DNA of 64,000 nt from Endocalyx cinctus (lineage: Eukaryota > Ascomycota > Sordariomycetes > Amphisphaeriales > Apiosporaceae): positions 121,519 through 185,518 of the forward strand of contig BCKC01000010.1 in the NCBI GenBank assembly GCA_001600455.1. Reading direction: 5' to 3'. Positions 22,757 to 34,839 of the stretch are shown here, piece after piece (the stretch's first letter is position 1; the number at the start of each line of letters is the position of its first letter). Under the pieces are notes generated by a model that saw only the letters and a list, made by a program, of their open reading frames with translations, was not told the origin of the DNA and made no database searches. Position numbers and translations under genes: made by a program.

Positions 22757-24047
22757 ATCGTTTTGTTGTATAAAATATTATTCTATTGATTTAAAAGAAA
22801 CAAAACAAACGAAAAAAAAAAAAAAAACATATGAGAGAACAAGAAGCAATAGATTGAAACTGTCAGGGGAAATCAGATTTAACAGACAAAAAAAATATAA
22901 GAAAAAAAAAAAAGTGACTCGTTTATATTTATTTATTAAATATTGATTTAAAGAAAGAAATAGAGTTAAAATATCTCAAACAATCACGGCATAAACGAGA
23001 GAGCACATGACTGAAACAAGAGGTGAAGAAGAATGAAAAGAATGTTGCTCTGACAAATTCAGGGGTGTCCACAGAAACGATACTTTGTGTGGCAAGCAGT
23101 ATGTAGTTGTACTATGTAGTATTACTTGTCAGCCTGCCACAGCCTGGTTCATGTGTCTAAAGTATAAGTACTCGGTACTTATCAATAGGTGGTAATAATA
23201 GGTAGAAAATATGTTATTCGGTACTTTGTAGGGTTACTTTGTAAGGTAAGTAATTAAACTGTTGATGAGATGAGATACAGTAGAGAGATCCCATACCATG
23301 GAAAGGCTTACCACGCCCCCTGGTACATATACTACCTACCTAGCATACTACCTACGTACCTAGGTAGGTATATGTATACTATACAAGTACTAAGTACAAG
23401 TACAGTTATCAGACGTAGACCCTCCTTAGCCATGACAACCCGTTGAATCCGTGCTTCCGCGGACTTCAAGAGCGTGGGTTGGCGCGTGGACCCTGAAGAG
23501 ATTTTCAACATTACTTGTGGATACGAGGTATAACCAGTACACTATAACTATACTCTTTGTACTTGTACGTGTACTTTACAGAGTATAAATTCCCAGTTTA
23601 CTTTGACTTTTTAAGTTCATTATTTCGATGTAGTAAGTAGGTAACTATTACATGCTATACATGGTACTCCGTATACAATATACTCCGTACAGAGTACACT
23701 AATACTAATAGTATACTTAAAATAAGATTAAAAATCTTCATAGTGTTCACCTGATATTTATTTGCCGGTGTTCAGTGTAAATTGTCTGTAATGGATCTGT
23801 GAAGAAGAGCAAAGCAGAGAAGTGTCACTATATCATATCACCCACGTTTATCTTTCTTATTGTATTATTGGATAACCTGCCAAGTAAAGTAATTAAGTAC
23901 AAGGTACTCCGTACACAGTACACTACAGAGTACATAGTAGATGAGGCAACTTTAAAGGTTACGGTGAGAAAAGAATGTGTACGTTGTAGGTTAATTGAGG
24001 CGAAATGCCCCTTTTTATTTTTAACCCCCACGCTCCACACAACAAGA

Positions 24048-24078
<31 letters not shown>

Positions 24079-24865
24079 TCACCGATGCCACATCACTTTT
24101 TCCCCCATATTTTTATTTTATTTTATTTTCCTTCTTCTCATATTTCCCGTTCCCATATTTTCATACTTTTCAATTCTTCTCCATATTTTCCATATTTTCC
24201 ATAATATTTATTATTAGCATAAGGATATCCCCCGGTTTTCTTACAAAGTTGCCCAAATTTATTTCTTGTTTTCTATATTTTATGACATCTGATGGCGAAA
24301 AAAATAAAGGAAAATCATCAGCAAATATAAATGAAGATGAAAAAAAAAAAAAAAAAATCTAATAAAGTTTGATCCGAAAACAATAATAACAACACCACAC
24401 TGATAAATCGACGATGAAAATCATACACCAACAACCTGTCGTAACCATTACCCCTAACCTGGCTTATATCTATGCATTTATGCACCTAGTACGGAGTACT
24501 ATGTACTATGTATACGCTGAACTATCCACATCCGTCCGCCACTTACATATAATAGCGCAAAGTACGTCGACATGTCACTATCGTGAGACACGCACATGCG
24601 GACGACCGTAGTCTCCGAATTTCCCTCATCTTTTTTAAACCACATGACTTGACTTGACGCATACCAACTTGATAAATTGATCCTTGCATTGTATCTGTAC
24701 GTGTATAATATACACTATATGGGTACGACTGATGATGTCCCAGAACCTGTGCTTCAAGAAAGTACTGTAAAATGTCACAACCGACCGCTCATAACTCTTA
24801 TTTAATTGTTTTCAAACATTCATCGCGATCCCAAACTCTATGTTTCGATTTCCAGTATTATTTGT
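22757..24865. other. AT-rich gene-free stretch with palindromic words
   Basis: Long A runs and many short palindromic words (TACTCCGTA, ACAGAGTAC, CTACCTAGGTAG) occur, most densely at 23320-23400, 23640-23720 and 23890-23940. A nominal frame of 187 codons (23799-24362, +) is Lys and Phe/Tyr/Ile low-complexity sequence produced by A and T runs and is not credible as a gene. The right end is the 3' flank of the DUF1996 gene. Confidence 0.55.
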
Positions 24866-26236
24866 CTAGTTCATCGAAGGGTTTCCGGGTATGGCGTCCA
24901 GCCCTTCAGAGAGAGATACTTAGTCAGCTTCCTTCTCGAGACACCATAGATGTTATGCGCAATGACACTTACAACTATCGATATCCTCGTCCACCTTTCG
25001 AGGAACCTTGCATTTGTTCTGCTCTTCCGCCGATTGTGTCGTAAGCGTCGGGCAATTGACGTAGCAAGGCGTGTCCATGGTGCGCTGTAAAGAGTCGCCT
25101 TGCCATCCGAAGAGGTAATCACCATGGCTACCGAAGCCCTTCCTATATAGTGCGCAAATCGATGGTTATTAGAGCCGTCCTTGTTACATCGGGGAAAAAA
25201 AAAGGGGGGGGGAGGGGGGGGATCCTGCGGGGAGGTAGGATCCTTACTGGTCACCGAAACTCCAAACAAAGGGCTGAGATCCGTCTTCAGGCCAATCGGC
25301 CGGGTTGTTAAACTGACGTGTATCCCAGATGGTTTCGTACATCAGCTGCGGCACCGGAACTGGGTGGCTCGCTGGGCATCGACCCATAGAATCGAAGGTA
25401 CCGTTGACAGGATATGCCATGTGCGACATATGGTCGTTTGTGTCCAAGTTCTTCCCGTCCCAGCAGGTAGGGAAGCGGACGTTCGCCATGATGCCGGCAG
25501 GGCACGGCTTGTTGGGTAGGTTCTTCGTTTCGGGAAACCTCGTCCCTATGTTTTGCAGGCACGTATACGTGACTTGTCTGTATCTCGACGCCTCCGCCGC
25601 CGTGCTCGTCAAGGGGTTGCCGATAATCATTCGGAATCCCTGAGTTCCTCACGGTATCAGTCACGATTTCTTCCCCCCCCCACCCTCTCGCCCTCCCAAA
25701 ATATTTCCCAACTGCTAGTTTATATCCTAAACATGGCGGGCGAACTTACCGGTTTAAACGCGGTCACCTTGGAGACTTGCTCGTAATCGGCGAGACCGTT
25801 CTGCATGTAATAGACCGTCATGCCGCCCTCGACCCCGTCAAAACCCGCGTTAGGCATGATCGGAACACGCTTATAGGTACCGTTGCGCGCTCGGAAAAAC
25901 AACACCGCCGTCCAGTAATTGGACGTGTCCTCGACAAACTGGCAGGTAGTGCAGGTGGATTCGCCGTTCATGTCCTTGGCCGGGTCCATGGTCGTGTTCA
26001 GCGAGTTCTACAATACCATTTTTGCTTCAATTAGTGTCTCATTCCCTTTCTCCGGAAAGGGGTAAGATTAATCTACTCACGCCACCTATGATCTGGTGAA
26101 GATGGGGAGACGGTGCCAAACCCGGGTTGACCAGCGGGTCAATACGGTCAATGACGAGCTGCGCGCACGAGAATCGGATTAAAGCGTGCGTTGGCACGAC
26201 GCCGAGCGCCATAGTAAGAATTGAAGCCCACTGCAT
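24866..26236 (-). CDS. Secreted DUF1996 domain protein
   Basis: Five exons, 26236-26081, 26007-25750, 25639-25248, 25142-24973 and 24903-24866, are all in phase and give 337 residues. A signal peptide (MQWASILTMALGVVPTHA) precedes the DUF1996 domain. Family words appear in order: RFSCAQLVIDRIDPLVNPG, SPHLHQIIGGNS, a CTTC pair, NYWTAVLFF, GFRMIIGNP, FPTCWDGKNLD, HMAYP, FPE/CPASHPVPVPQL, and GSHGDYLFGWQ. Conserved His, Cys and Asp are kept. The function of DUF1996 is not established; many members are secreted by wood- and litter-decay fungi. The true start is the ATG at 26236; an earlier GTG in frame is not credible. Intron 3 (25143-25247) contains a long C/G run. The last exon is only 38 bases and encodes the usual short WL..PGN ending. 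Confidence 0.9.
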
Positions 26237-27324
26237 AATTTTTATTCTTCGTCTATACGACGTCACGATCAGGTAGGGGAAAAAAAACCTACGAGAGCTA
26301 TAATAAAGAGTTTCGAGGTAGTCGCTTCAGGCTGCGTGCTGCCATTTAATTCCAGGTTCAGTGCCACCCAGAGCACCAATCCAGTAATAATAATAAGAAA
26401 AGAATTTAACTGCCGATCCAGAAATGAACTAACACGCACCCGACGCCAGAATCGCGGCATCATTCAAAGACGCGCAGAATTATTTCCCCTATCCTCATTC
26501 GCCAGAGATTTGATTGCATACGATACATATTAACATCTCGCCTAGACAAGATCGAGACGACCAATGGACAATTGATCCGTTGGCCTATCTATTCCTTTAG
26601 ATTTTTTAATGGTTTATTTATTGTGGGTTGTCGATGAGCTTCGATATTAACCAGGGCGGAGATCGTCGTTGGCATATAGATGCATCCGGCGGCCTGGTCA
26701 TAAATGTAAAAAGCCGGACCAATAAAAGTGAAATCATCAAACACCTTTTTTTATACAACGGCTCGGTGGTACTGCGTACCAGGATAAACGAGGGTTAGAG
26801 GATATATTACAGCCTCTGTGGCCTGGCACGATACCGTAGGTTCAATATTATGATTATTAAGACCTGAGCCTACGTAGGTGACATCTCACTATTGTTACTG
26901 TTCTTCATTCGCGGTGCATTTTACAGAGTGGTGCAAGCACAGGATTAAATGTTATATATAGAATTAATGATGCATGGTTCTTCATTCTTTAATATCGACC
27001 TGTCCAGCATAACCATCCCGAGAGGTGGGTAGAGAAGAATGCATGCCGCTTATGAAGTGATAATCTCATACTCACGGGATATTCTTAGAGCGCTTGGCCA
27101 TTACGCTCCCAGTACGTAATGTTATATATCCGAATCATCAAACCGGATTACAGAGTTCACTTGAGCTTTTAAACGCATGCCGCATGTACATGTAAAGGGA
27201 TAGATACATTTACATTATCACAACAACACTAGCAGCTAGTATAGTAGAACAGAACAGAAAATTTGCCGCATATTCTCCGTGAAAGGTATCACAGCGCTCT
27301 ATAGGAAATTTGATCTTGAAACCA
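26237..27324. other. Intergenic stretch, nothing recognised
   Basis: This is the upstream region of the DUF1996 gene and the 3' flank of the next minus-strand gene. Only frames of about 65 codons are open. No repeat structure is seen. Confidence 0.6.
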
Positions 27325-28240
27325 TTAATTCATCGCCACATCTTCCTGCACTCCGTAATACCTTATCATTTCATCATCGCGCCCCTGGTTGACCATCTCG
27401 GCAACGACCCAGATGCACGTCGGCGTGGCTGGTTGCAAGAAGCTTTCGTCCTCCTCCGCGCTCTTAGCCAGCACGCCCTTCGGAACAGGAACATAGGTAG
27501 AATCGTACAGCGCCTCGTCTCCCGCCCACACAACGCCGAGCTTAAAATACCAGCGGAATCTCTGCGACCTGATCCAGGCGAACAGCAAGATCGCAAGATG
27601 TTCAGGCGTTAAATACGTCTTCTTCTTTTTCCCCTCCCGACTCCCAACCGACGTGTCGCGCTCGTCGCCGCGGTTATTCTCCTCGTCGCCGTCGTCTTCG
27701 TCGCCGTAGTTGAGATTCACCTCCTCGAGCGAGAGAAACGCGTGTCTCGCTCGCTCGAACAGACTTCGGAACCTGTCCCTCCCGGGCGCCCGCGGGATCG
27801 ATTCCTCCGTCGGCCGCCTCGGGTCCTGGAAGTGGGTGCCGGTGCGGGCCGACCGCGTCAGGTGCGAGCCGATGCTCGAGCCCAGCGCCTCGAAGCCGTT
27901 TTCGGGCCCGTCGGTGCCCGTGGGCAGACAACGGATACCGTGCGGGTAAAGGGCGTGGAATTCAAGCTGGAGGCTGTTCGGGGTAGGTTCTTGGCCTTTT
28001 TTTTTGTATGTGTTTGTTGGTTTGCTGGTTTTGACCCAATCGAAAAATTTATTATTAGAAAAAAAACTTACGCCACAAAAGTTCCGTGTTCATCTTATCG
28101 ACGTACTGTCGTTTACTACCGTCTCGGAGCGTTGGCGAAGCGGGCCTCTTCTTGCATGGAATGCGCCACGGGCAGACGGCCTCATCGACTGTTTTCACGT
28201 CCTCGAAAATGACGTCTGCCATCCCCTCTGCGTTGGCCAT
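27325..28240 (-). CDS. Protein of unknown function, 277 residues
   Basis: Two exons, 28240-28072 and 27989-27325, join in phase (donor GTAAGT, acceptor CCAAG, intron 82 bases). The start is ATG 28240 (MANAEGMADV). I do not recognise a family. The first exon is basic with a KKRP patch. The centre is Gly/Arg/Pro-rich (LGSSIGSHLTRSART). A run of Asp/Glu follows (YGDEDDGDEENN), then a more hydrophobic, Trp-rich C-terminal block (LAILLFAWIRSQRFRWYFKL, TPTCIWVVAEM) that may fold. No signal peptide is evident. The coding part is markedly richer in G and C than its flanks, which supports it as real, although the same bias opens long shadow frames on both strands at 27674-28212. It is head-to-head with the DMATS-like gene, with 875 bases between starts. 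Confidence 0.7.
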
Positions 28241-29115
28241 GTTTTCTGGGTTTACTGCTTAAAAAAAAAAAAAAAGTACCTTTCCCCGATTCCTTTCATT
28301 TTTATAAGTATATGAATGAAAAGGGGGGGCAGGACATAATACACATTTCTTTCATAGTCATTAGAAAAAATACCCGAATCTTTTTTTTTAATCCAAGCTC
28401 ACCTCCGCCCATTCACATTCTATCCACACGGTTGATGACGAATACTCCGGTTAACGCAAGCATATATCTTAGTCATTTTTGACAGAGTCTTCATATAACA
28501 GACTTACTCACCCGTGGAGGGAGGGGAGTTCAGGGAAGCCTCCGTGTAAATTGATACATGTTTCAGCAAGTATTTCAGAATGACTTGTGTATCTAGCTTG
28601 GCGAATGCCTCTTTTAGTCATTGTCGTTGCGCTCTTTATCATGAAGTCCTTATCTACATCCAACTGGAGAGAATTATGAGTTGGCTCTAGATAATGATGT
28701 AAGATGAGTCTAGATAATCTGACTCAAACTTTACTAGATTTTATTTAATCATCTGAAAAGGATATTTATTATTGGAATATGTGTATAATTAGCAAACCTA
28801 CACTATAGCTACATGCTTCATTGGTGACTAAAGTAGCAGATCATTTGGGGAACAACATGCCACATCTTCTGCTCTTAAGCGTTCGTCTTAGATGTATATA
28901 AAGAAAATACTATATTCTTCTTTCATACCTGTTCTAGGAGGTATTCTGGCAAATATTAATATTTCGCAATCTCTATTATCACCAACAAGGGGTACCTTAC
29001 TTTAACGGACTGTCCTCTTCCGTAGAAAACTAGTGTCACTTCATATACCTAAGGTTATTATTGTTGAACACTAATTGCTATTCATCTTGAAAAAAAGGAT
29101 AGAAAAAAAAGAATC
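28241..29115. promoter_or_regulatory. Shared upstream region of the unknown gene and the DMATS-like gene
   Basis: An AT-rich region of 875 bases lies between two divergent start codons. It has A runs near 28261, 28362 and 29102. No coding frame and no clear regulator site could be identified. Confidence 0.5.
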
Positions 29116-31352
29116 ATGGGTATAAAACCAGCCCTAAGGGGACTGGGAGGCCCTACGGCCAAGCCCGGATCTCTATGGGATATTAAACCCGCAGTCTTCT
29201 CCGAAACTACCCTCAATGAATACGAGCACGAACTCGGAGACACCGAGAAGCACAAAGCCATCTGGCGCGGCTTGCTGATGCCTTCCATCGCGACGCTTTT
29301 CCGCTACGCGCGCGATCACGAGCAGATCCAGCTGGAAAAGCAGGAGGTGGATTGGTGGAAGGAGAAGGAAGAGAGGCAGAGGAAAGATGCCGAAAGGAGA
29401 AAAGGGAAAGGCTTCGACTGGGGGGTTGAGGTTGGCGACGCTGCCGACGACGACGAGAAAGCCTTGGAGGATGAGATCAGCGACACGCAGAAAGCAAAGA
29501 AAAAAACTCTCAAGAGGAATCCGCAAAAGAAAGCCACTACGCCAGAAAAGAACCATGCCGTGACCAGGGACAAGAAGAATCTACACGTGGAAGGAAATCA
29601 TAGTAAAGAGGTCAAAGAGACTAAAGAGACTAAAGAGGTCAAGGAGGCCGATAGCGCAGAAGGAGAAAAGGAGCGGCTAGAGCAGGGGAAAAGGTTGGAA
29701 GAGCAGTCAATTTTACTCAAGGAAAGACGAAGGACACTTATGAGAACGCTCGAGTCGCACATGGATTTCGTGCAGGCCATCATCCTACCCGGCTTCGGAG
29801 CCCAGCCGCTCCTCTCGGAGGCGACTTCTGTCCTCACTCATAACACATCACCCTTCGCGCCGGGTCTCTGCATTTCTGGCGCGGAAGCTACCGTTCGCCT
29901 CATGATCGAACCGCTCGGGTCCGAAGCCGGCACGTCGAGCGACCCCTTTGCCTATTATGGCACGTCACATTGGCTTCCAAGAGTAATTAAAGAGGCCAAG
30001 CCGGATATGAGCTGGTTCCAGACCCTTTCTTCGAAGCTATCCCTGGATAAGCCCCAAACGGAGCTCGTGTGGAGCAGCATGCGACGACTAGGCAACGATC
30101 GGGATCCTTACTGCTATTTCGAGTTCGAATTCAAAGGTGTAAATAGACCGATGACGGCGTACGTGTCTCCCATTCTCAAGAGCAAGGCGACCGGGGACCA
30201 AAGCATGGAAATCGCGCTCCAAAATATCCAGAGTCCGAAAATCGCAGGTACATTGCTCAACGTCCCAATCACCGTCATGAAAAAGTATTTGGAGAACCGA
30301 GTGCAGCCGGTTGAGCTGAGGCTGATCTCTTTCGAATGTGGTCAGGAGACCTCAGCTGACGCTATCAAGCTCCACTTCCGTACCGAATCCAATTCGTTTG
30401 GCGTAGTGAAAGACGTGTTGACGCTGGGTGATACGTTGAAAGATTCTCGTACTGCCGCATATTTGGCCCAGCTGCGGAAACTATGGCCTGTTTTAATCGG
30501 CGGGCCTGAGGATGATGAGCCTCGGCTGCCGTATGCCGATAGCGGCACGAAGTTGAAGGATGAACTTATGGATGAAATCTCCAAAATCCATAACGAGCTT
30601 AAAGGTATACGTAAAGCTTCGACCGAGTATCTATCCAAAAATGGGCTTCTACCTGAAGTTGGAATTAGCGATCAAGATTCAATATCCAGCACAGGACTTT
30701 TGAGACCCGTCAAGGTCGATCCCAAAAGTGGCAAGGCTCACGATACGGTTGAAGAGGGCCCTAATATCAAACGTGTGCGTGCGCCTAGCTCTCTATCTCA
30801 GGGTAATTTCAAGGATATATACAACACGCCTCCCAAGCCAGAATATGAGTTAGACGAAGGATGGTGTAAGCCAAGCTCAGATGAGAATGATCTCACGCCC
30901 ACTTTGGATTTCGCCCTGGAATTGAAGTCTCAACAAGATTCACCCGGCATCGAGATTCACGTTCCGGTTTGGAAATATGCAAAGAACGACAACGCCGTCG
31001 TTGAAAGGCTAGAGAGATGTTTTGAGATTCTAGGACTAGAATGGGCACGCGAGAAAAGTTATCGTGAAATGATTATAAGCGGATTGTAAGTCGTAAACTA
31101 CCTATATTTCCTTTTCTTTCATCGATTAATTGGCCCGGAAGAAACGGGTCTCGAGAGAGGGGAAAAAAAAAGAAGAAGAAGTACTAATTGGCATTTTTCT
31201 CTCTTAATAGTGGCCAGCAGGTTTTACGCCCTGATGAAAAGAAAGTTCACATCCATTCATACGTGACACTTGCGTTCACGAAGGACAAGAGGATCTCGAT
31301 TTGCCCATACTTTGCGCCGCTTCTGGAGCAGGCTTATGGATACATCGTGTAA
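29116..31352 (+). CDS. DMATS-type aromatic prenyltransferase-like protein with large charged insert
   Basis: Two exons, 29116-31085 and 31211-31352, give 703 residues. The fold signature of the fungal DMATS (tryptophan dimethylallyltransferase) family is clear in order: WRGLLMPSIATLFRYA (50-65), FVQAIILPGFGAQP (about 217-230), ATVRLMIEPLG...AGTSSDPF (258-278), DMSWF (297-301), FKGVNRPMTAYVSPILK (339-355), PVELRLISFEC, LTLGD, VPVWKYAKND (616-625), and a C-terminal YVTLAF...ICPYFAP. These enzymes attach a prenyl group to aromatic substrates. Family members are usually about 400-470 residues; this one carries a Lys/Glu-rich insert (about 66-205) and a second polar insert (about 490-585). The catalytic Glu expected after SPx is Ala here (SPFAP, 245-249), and some lysines of the diphosphate pocket are changed. 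It may be a divergent or non-catalytic member. Confidence 0.8.
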
Positions 31353-32350
31353 GAGATATACGTTTGATAAGGTCAAGACACGTTGAATGGGATGCGACGG
31401 TCTAACGAAGAAATACGAATTCGAAGTTCAACGGTGTCTGTTGTCGAACTTAAATATTTCGTTTATGCAGCCAGGCAGCTTGATCATTTTATCACAATCA
31501 CATTAGATAGAATATTTTCATATGAATTACCTCATCGTATCTAATAAGAATGGGATGTTGATATGATCGAATTCATGATCCAGAGCAGAAAGCTGATAAA
31601 CTTGCAGAGTGGGGTAGATTTTATCGGAATTTTGATGTTACTTAACGTGTGAAAGTAGACAGACACTTCTACCACGCAACCAACTTCAGTAAATATACTT
31701 ATAAATTCTCATCTACCATGTAGGAATTCGGTGGCACAGTGATTGATGCAATCATCTGGTGATGCCAGTACATACCCGTTGACCTAGGTAGGTAGTGCCA
31801 TCGTGTGACATAAAAATGCGTTATCCAATATTGTATAGATGTCGTCATGTACGCATCAAATGCTCCGGGCCTCGAGTTCTCTGAGAGGCGATATACTGTA
31901 CACTACAGTATGTACTACCTACATATGTAGCAAGTAAAATGGCACAAATGATGTCACTAACCACTGTATTTCAGCGGGTAAGGTACCTGTAAGATACTGA
32001 ACTTTACCCCAAAATAGTTGAGAATAGGTACCGGACAAGGCCTTCTCCACCATTCCCCGCGTTTTCTAATCGACTTTTTAGAGGACAAAGACAGCAAGAG
32101 TGAATCATAGGTGCTAATTATGACATCACGATCTGTTTGATCGATTGAATCTCGAATGATTAAAACCTCAGACAAGTAACCTCGACTTTACCTTCTCTCA
32201 CCTACAATCATAACAATATCTTAATGTAGAATCAAAGCAACAATTCTCCCAAGCCATCTCATCACAACTTATCAGTTGATATCAAAGCAAGGAAGAAAGT
32301 CCATCCAACCACGAGAAGATCAACATATCACCAAACCATTAATCACAATC
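31353..32350. other. Intergenic stretch, nothing recognised
   Basis: This lies between two plus-strand genes. Short AGTACT-type palindromic words cluster at about 31893-31925 and a TAGGTAGGTAG word at 31785. There is no coding frame over about 70 codons. Confidence 0.6.
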
Positions 32351-32891
32351 ATGATGTCGTTCCTCATAGAAGCTACCAGCCGCCGCGTCGCCTCGGTCGG
32401 CACCATGAACGCCACCGCTCGTCTAGCGATGGTCCAGACACCGCGTCAAAGACATAATTTCAGCACGACCGTGGCCGCGCGCAAGACGGTGACCGAGTCA
32501 GCCAAAGACACGCTCAAGAACGTCGACCGCACGGTATCAGACAAACTCGTGGACGGAATCAACGCTGGTGGTAAGTTAAACCTGAATCTGAATATATCCT
32601 ACCTTTCAGTTTTCTTCGATACACACGCACGCACACGCATACATGTGTATTCGCCAAGCGCATGGTTCATTCTCATTTCATCTTTTTGTCGAAGTAGATC
32701 TTTTGAGCTAATAATGATGCGTAGCCAATGTTGCGTCGAAAGTAACGGGAAAGGCGCAGGAGGCCAACGCGAAGGCGTCTGGCTCGGCGGAAGAAATCCG
32801 AAAAAAGGCCAGCGGGGAGGCTGCCGAGCTCAAGGGGAAGGCGAAGGGAGCGGCGGCTGAAGCTGAGGGCAAGGTGAAGGGTAGCATGTAA
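32351..32891 (+). CDS. Small LEA-like protein, probably mitochondrial
   Basis: Two exons, 32351-32570 and 32725-32891, give 128 residues; the 154-base intron has donor GTAAGT and acceptor GCGTAG, in phase. The first 50 residues are Arg/Ser/Thr/Ala-rich and lack acids (for example RRVASVGTMNATAR, then RHNFSTTVAARK), as in a cleavable mitochondrial presequence. The mature part is made of charged, Ala/Lys/Glu repeats (AKDTLKNVDRTVSDKLVDG, GKAQEANAKASGSAEEIRKK, GKAKGAAAEAEGKVKG), the amphipathic 11-mer-like pattern of LEA/CsbD-type stress proteins. Such proteins protect membranes or enzymes during drying or cold. A second ATG at 32354 is equally possible as start. Confidence 0.75.
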
Positions 32892-33310
32892 ATGATTGTG
32901 GAATTGGTGGAGAAGGCGGAAAAGGGGACACACGGTACCGCCCTTCTCTCTCATCGACGCACGAAGAAAAGGGAGGGGGGAAAGGGATTGATACTCCTTT
33001 TAACCTTGATGTCGCTACGTGTAACTATCGATGTACATTATTATGACTTAAGCATGAAATTAACTTCTCCACGTCTGTGAATTGGAGTTAAGTTAAACCA
33101 ACGCGGGTATTCCCGCTTGGGGTGGTCCTTTTACGAAAGTCTTGTGCGTCTCAGGCGGTATCTGAAGTGATAATGGGAGGCGCTAAATTGCTGAGTTGCT
33201 GAAACCGGATGCATCTTTAGTTCAGCTTTGTGACACTTCACTGCCACATTTCCGCAAGGCTCACTTAAGATATTCTCGAAAGGGGCCAGGAAGACCACCA
33301 ACACTAGGTG

Positions 33311-33343
33311 CACAGAGTAATGCACAGAGTAATGTACAGAGTA
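33311..33343. repeat. 12-base tandem repeat, 2.75 copies
   Basis: CACAGAGTAATG at 33311-33322 and 33323-33334 is followed by a partial copy TACAGAGTA. The unit shares the ACAGAGTA word that recurs elsewhere in gene-free parts of the window. Confidence 0.85.
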
Positions 33344-34481
33344 TTTGAAGTGGCTGTGACCGGTCAACATGGACTGCAGGCTTGGTGTTTACCGATATGG
33401 TACGGGGCGATGGCGAAGGGTCTTAGGAGGGGAATATACTTGTGTGATAGGAAAATGTACAAACCCCCTAACATATCTTACTTTGCTATGATACGGCCGG
33501 AGTCTGACTTGATTTCTCATCGGAGTTTATGAACGCCAAGGGTCACGATGATATCCATACTTATCTACTACGGTAGCATTTTAGAGAGAGAGAGCTGAAG
33601 TTCGCTCGTCCGACACAGACGCTCACCACGCGTAACGAATGTGTCCACCGCGATCGTCTTATTCACCCTTTAATCCTATCAAGGTTCGCGTAGATCCGTT
33701 ACACCAGGTAGAATTATCAGCATATTTCCGGTGGTACCCAAGACTAAAACAACAAATTCTCCCATAGTGAAAAGCAGATAGGCATCACGCTTCGGCAATG
33801 GTATCATCGGTTTTTTTTTTCTTCACTTTCACGACCGACGTTGAAAACAATAGATGCTCTCTCACTTGCGCATCTCGGATGCACTGCTCGGCATGCCAAA
33901 CCTTGGTTTTCTGTTTCGTTATCATAGTTTGAGATCTCTTCGGTAGATGAGTCTTAACGAATAGAAGCAGTCCAGTCTTCCCCGGATCTTTCTGGGTAAT
34001 TAATTAATTGAGAGTACATAGGCGAGAACGGGAATCCTTTGAGTTCCATCAGCAATGTAACGGTAGTAGCGATGCGCGTAGTTCGTAAAGGATTGTAGTG
34101 TTGTAGTAGAAGTAATATAAAAGAGGACTGTCATTGCTACAGTACTATGTAGGCGAGGAGTATGGGCAATTGACTTTTTCTATTTCTCTCAACGTATGGG
34201 GAGGGTGGCAGTGTGGCAGTGTGCTGTGTAACCGGAGACAGGGGATGGAGGCGTCCAGCGGCGATAGATCATGTCTCACGGCGCCATAAGAGGAAAAACA
34301 AAATAGTATAAACCCATCAGATGATACCACAATAGAAGACACCACATGGTAGATCTTAATCATGACCGGTGCGCCGCGTCTCCTTGGCGAAGCGCGGAGG
34401 CTTGTACGGCGTTAACTATAATATTCTTGTTAATACATATATTATTTACTCGTTACTATTGAATCTAACCAAGCATCAGAC

Positions 34482-34503
34482 ACCTACATAGTACTGTGTA
34501 GGT
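34482..34503. repeat. 22-base near-perfect palindrome
   Basis: The two 11-base arms (ACCTACATAGT and ACTGTGTAGGT) meet without spacer and mismatch at one pair. It shares the central AGTACT with the perfect palindrome at 46391-46406. Confidence 0.75.
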
Positions 34504-34797
34504 ATATTATACACATGTACTCCTCAAAACTGCAATTCATTTCCGGCCTACGTTGTTAGCATAACCCCAGAATCCCCGATCATACGTATGTAGAAGAATT
34601 TTCAAGGTTATTCTGATTTGAAGTGCCAGATCAAGTTTAGACTCATCGCAGGATGGAGCCTAAAATAAGGACCATTGTACAAGTAATACCGTGGCACACA
34701 CGTAGAAAATTTAGAAAGGGGCTTACGGCTAATCCGGCAAGGTCGCTAGTGAGTTCCCGGGGTTTTGGGATATGAAAAGAAATGACAAAAGACTCGA

Positions 34798-34839
34798 GGA
34801 TGCTTTAAGATTCTTGGATGCTTTAAGATTCTTGGATGC
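34798..34839. repeat. 18-base tandem repeat, 2.3 copies
   Basis: GGATGCTTTAAGATTCTT occurs at 34798-34815 and exactly again at 34816-34833, with a partial third copy. No coding context. Confidence 0.85.

Noticed and set aside
23799..24362. 187-codon frame rich in Lys, Phe, Tyr and Ile
   Set aside because: It is produced by A and T runs; low complexity with no conserved motif.
27674..28212. Arg/Pro/Gly-rich frames overlapping the 277-residue gene
   Set aside because: They are shadow frames from high GC. The chosen frame has a proper ATG, matching splice sites and mixed composition.
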